A program made the position numbers and the translations under genes. Positions 12,677 through 14,929 of a stretch of DNA of 14,929 nucleotides are shown here, piece by piece. The notes under the pieces were generated by a model. That model was not told the DNA's origin. It saw only the letters and a list, made by a program, of their open reading frames with translations, and searched no databases. Origin of the DNA: Parelusimicrobium sp031549165 (lineage in GTDB: Bacteria > Elusimicrobiota > Elusimicrobia > Elusimicrobiales > Elusimicrobiaceae). Numbering within the stretch: position 1 is the first letter of the stretch; every line of letters starts with the position of its first letter. The DNA lies in contig JAVBQE010000090.1 in the NCBI GenBank assembly GCA_031549165.1, positions 1-14,929 of the forward strand, read 5' to 3'.

Positions 12677-14299
12677 ATGGGAGAGGAAAAAGGTTATTTA
12701 GCATTAGTTTTACACGCGCATCTTCCGTTCATTAAGCACCCGGAGTACCCGGACTTTTTGGAAGAGGACTGGTTTTTTGAAGCGATGGTGGAGACGTACC
12801 TTCCGCTTTTAAATATGTATGAAAATTTAACGGCGGAAGGCGTGGACTTTAGGGTAACAATGTCCATCACGCCGCCCTTGTGTGCTATGATGAGCGACCC
12901 TTTGCTTATCAGCAGGTTTAAATATTATTTAAACTCCCGTCTGGAGCTCAGCAGAAAAGAGCTTGACCGCACGCGAAACACAGAGTTTTTCTACGTAGCT
13001 GAAATGTATAACCAAAAGTTCTCCCGCTATAAAGAATTATTTGAAAATTATTATAATGAGCGCATTTTGGACGGCTTTAAAAAGTTTCAGGACATGGGTA
13101 AGTTAGAAATAATTACCTGCTGCGCCACGCACGGCTTTTTACCTTTACAGGTGCATAAAGAAAGCGTGCACGCGCAAATCAAAATTGCGGCCGACGATTA
13201 CAGAAGACGCTTTGGCAGAGGCCCGCGCGGCATTTGGCTGGCCGAGTGCGCCTATAACCCCGGCGACGAAGTGTTCCTTAAGGACGAAGGCATCCGCTTT
13301 TTCTTTATGGAGTCACACGGTATTTTACACGGCACGCCGCGCCCTAAATATGCTATTTATGCGCCTGTTTACTGCCCTAACGGCGTAGCAGCTTTCTCAC
13401 GCGATATGGAATCTGCACAGCAGGTTTGGTCGGCAGAGAGCGGCTACCCGGGCGACTCACGCTACAGAGAATTTTACAGAGATTTAGGTTACGACCTTGA
13501 TTATGATTATGTAAAGCCTTACCTCCACTCAGACGGTGTGAGAAGAAACTTAGGCATGAAGTACCATAAAATTACGGGCAAAGTGTCCTTAAACCAAAAG
13601 CAGCCTTATTACCCGTCCGATGCTAAAAGCGTCGCGGCGGACCACGCGGGCAACTTTATGTTTAACAGACAAAAGCAGATTGAGTATTTAGCCTCTATGT
13701 TAGATAGAAAGCCGATGGTTGTGTCTATGTATGACGCGGAACTCTACGGCCACTGGTGGTATGAAGGCGTGGACTTTTTAGAATTTTTGTTTAAGAAGAT
13801 TCATTATGACCAGAAGGATATTAAATTAATTACTCCTATGGAGTACTTAAAAATTTATCCCGAAAACCAGGTGGTGCAGCCGAGCATGTCCAGCTGGGGC
13901 GATAAGGGCTATAATGACGTGTGGCTCAACAGCGGAAATGACTGGATTTACAGACACCTCATCAAAGCCGCCGAGCGCATGATGGAGCTGGCCAACCAGT
14001 TCCCGAATGCACAAGGGCTTTTAAGACGCGCGCTTAACCAGGCCGCAAGAGAGCTGTTATTAATGCAGTCTTCAGACTGGGCATTCTTAATGACAGTGGG
14101 CACCGCGCACACATATTCTACGAAGAGGACTAAGGACCATATAACGCGCTTTAACACCGTGTATGACCAAATAATGGGTAACAGAATAGACGAAGGTTAT
14201 ATCCATGACCTAGAAACCAAAGACAGCATCTTCCCGGAGCTGGACTATAGCGTCTACTCTTCCGCCTCAAAAGAAGCAGTTTACAGTAAACAAAACTAA
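12677..14299 (+). CDS. GH57 1,4-alpha-glucan branching enzyme (DUF1957 type)
   Basis: At 540 residues it matches the usual length of GH57 branching enzymes, which cut alpha-1,4 chains and rejoin them by alpha-1,6 links during glycogen synthesis. It opens with LVLHAHLPFIKHPE (H13-x-H15, the family's first motif). The nucleophile region is GIWLAECAYNPGDE with E190. The acid/base region is YDAELYGHWWYEG with D353. The C-terminal helical DUF1957 domain includes SSDWAFLMTVGTAHTYS. In most relatives as I recall them the nucleophile motif reads WLPEC; here Pro is Ala next to the catalytic Glu. GH57 amylases are an alternative, but the C-terminal domain and DUF4912 neighbour favour branching. GGGAGG ends five bases before the ATG, which directly follows the previous stop. 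A strong terminator follows. Confidence 0.9.
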   Translation: MGEEKGYLALVLHAHLPFIKHPEYPDFLEEDWFFEAMVETYLPLLNMYENLTAEGVDFRVTMSITPPLCAMMSDPLLISRFKYYLNSRLELSRKELDRTRNTEFFYVAEMYNQKFSRYKELFENYYNERILDGFKKFQDMGKLEIITCCATHGFLPLQVHKESVHAQIKIAADDYRRRFGRGPRGIWLAECAYNPGDEVFLKDEGIRFFFMESHGILHGTPRPKYAIYAPVYCPNGVAAFSRDMESAQQVWSAESGYPGDSRYREFYRDLGYDLDYDYVKPYLHSDGVRRNLGMKYHKITGKVSLNQKQPYYPSDAKSVAADHAGNFMFNRQKQIEYLASMLDRKPMVVSMYDAELYGHWWYEGVDFLEFLFKKIHYDQKDIKLITPMEYLKIYPENQVVQPSMSSWGDKGYNDVWLNSGNDWIYRHLIKAAERMMELANQFPNAQGLLRRALNQAARELLLMQSSDWAFLMTVGTAHTYSTKRTKDHITRFNTVYDQIMGNRIDEGYIHDLETKDSIFPELDYSVYSSASKEAVYSKQN

Positions 14300-14307
14300 A
14301 AAATTAA

Positions 14308-14359
14308 GCATACAAAAAACAACCCCGAAGATGCATTTTCGGGGTTATTTTTTGTATGC
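14308..14359. terminator. Long bidirectional terminator between converging genes
   Basis: GCATACAAAAAA (14308-14319) pairs with TTTTTTGTATGC (14348-14359) and AACCCCGAA (14321-14329) with TTCGGGGTT (14338-14346). There is one C/A mismatch and an eight-base loop. With A-runs on one side and T-runs on the other it should terminate both the GH57 operon (plus) and the prepilin gene (minus). Confidence 0.92.
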
Positions 14360-14367
14360 GAGAAGAA

Positions 14368-14929
14368 TTAGTAGGCCCCGCTATATCCGGGGTTGCCTAT
14401 AAGGCAGCCAAGCTGGGGCGATCCCCATAAACGAACCAGCGTATTTACCCCGCAAAGAGCCTTGCAAATATTTTGCGCTTCTGAGTTTGTAACAGTTGTC
14501 TCTTCTGTCCAACATTCAGTATATCCTGCGCGGTCAGTATGAGTGGTGCCCATTTGAGAGTGGCGAAAGGACTGGCTAATATGAAGGCTTATTCCTTTAA
14601 CAGGCATAATTATAGCAAAATAAGCCCCTTTTGAATACACATATTGTGTCGTTCCCTTTGCCGCAGGCAAAGAAATGTCTAGGAAATCGTTTAGGGAAGA
14701 GGGGTCTGAAACATAGGAAGTAGCGATGTCGGGGTACTGCCCGTTTTCATGATAATATCTTTCAAAACTGTCGGTGGCGGCCTTAACCAGCGTAATATTA
14801 TCCGTAATTTTTGCGCGCATAACAGCTCTGGAGTACTGCGGTAAAGCAACCGCCGCAAGGATTCCGATTATTAGTACGACAACCAAAAGTTCTATAAGTG
14901 TAAAAGCCCTAAGCGCTTTCTTAGAAAAG
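14368..14929 (-). CDS. Type IV prepilin-like protein (start outside the window)
   Basis: The frame is open to the right edge, so the true start lies beyond it. The visible N-terminal part reads FSKKALRAFTLIELLVVV and continues IIGILAAVALPQYSRAVM. A start at 14886 would be a TTG inside the hydrophobic helix and would remove the FTLIE motif, so it is wrong. The processing site would be Ala-Phe instead of the usual Gly-Phe, followed by Glu5 of the mature protein. The C-terminal half (NGQYPDIATSY, then at least four Cys in the last 55 residues, including ECWTEE, NICKALCG and LGCLIG) resembles short PilE-like pilins with disulfides. At least 186 residues are visible. It is a paralogue of the 9968-10489 prepilin in overall design, sharing the helix but with a different C-terminal domain. 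No pilus assembly genes are in view. Confidence 0.87.
   Translation of the reverse strand, partial: FSKKALRAFTLIELLVVVLIIGILAAVALPQYSRAVMRAKITDNITLVKAATDSFERYYHENGQYPDIATSYVSDPSSLNDFLDISLPAAKGTTQYVYSKGAYFAIIMPVKGISLHISQSFRHSQMGTTHTDRAGYTECWTEETTVTNSEAQNICKALCGVNTLVRLWGSPQLGCLIGNPGYSGAY

Overview
This 14.9 kb window is a chromosomal stretch from a Gram-negative (diderm) bacterium with moderate G+C. It has an outer-membrane beta-barrel gene with a Sec signal peptide and two type IV prepilin-like genes that stand alone, away from any pilus assembly genes. Scattered PilE-like genes of this kind, next to dnaE/mutS/mutL and a GH57 glycogen-branching locus, make Elusimicrobiota my best guess. That is inference from gene content, not a measurement.

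Layout. The left edge (1-173, minus) holds the start of a NUDIX hydrolase resembling ADP-ribose pyrophosphatase. Divergent from it, dnaE (242-3721) encodes the replicative polymerase alpha subunit. Next come a small gene for a 74-residue internally duplicated protein (3920-4144) with its own leader, strong ribosome site and terminator, and a gene-free island of hairpins (about 4214-4395). An outer-membrane barrel gene that looks omptin-like follows (4490-5545), ending at a strong terminator. Then mutS (5601-8156) and mutL (8149-9966) overlap by 8 bases. A prepilin gene (9968-10489, minus) converges on mutL with one base between the stop codons. Divergent from the prepilin, a tight three-gene unit holds a threonine synthase gene (10537-11814), a DUF4912 gene (11816-12676) and a GH57 branching-enzyme gene (12677-14299). 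A long bidirectional terminator separates it from a second prepilin gene (14368 to the right edge, minus), whose start lies beyond the window.

How the genes fit together. DnaE, MutS and MutL are the core of replication fidelity. DnaE keeps all nine expected metal ligands in its PHP domain, and MutL keeps the endonuclease motif of MutH-independent mismatch repair. DUF4912 and the GH57 enzyme probably act together on storage glucan. Why threonine synthase heads that unit is not evident.

The points most worth a second look are the duplicated 74-residue protein, the palindrome island with its 72-nt near-perfect hairpin, the omptin-like barrel with an uncertain active site, and start regions at mutS and thrC that look leaderless. 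At thrC the predicted -10 sits two bases from that of the divergent prepilin gene.
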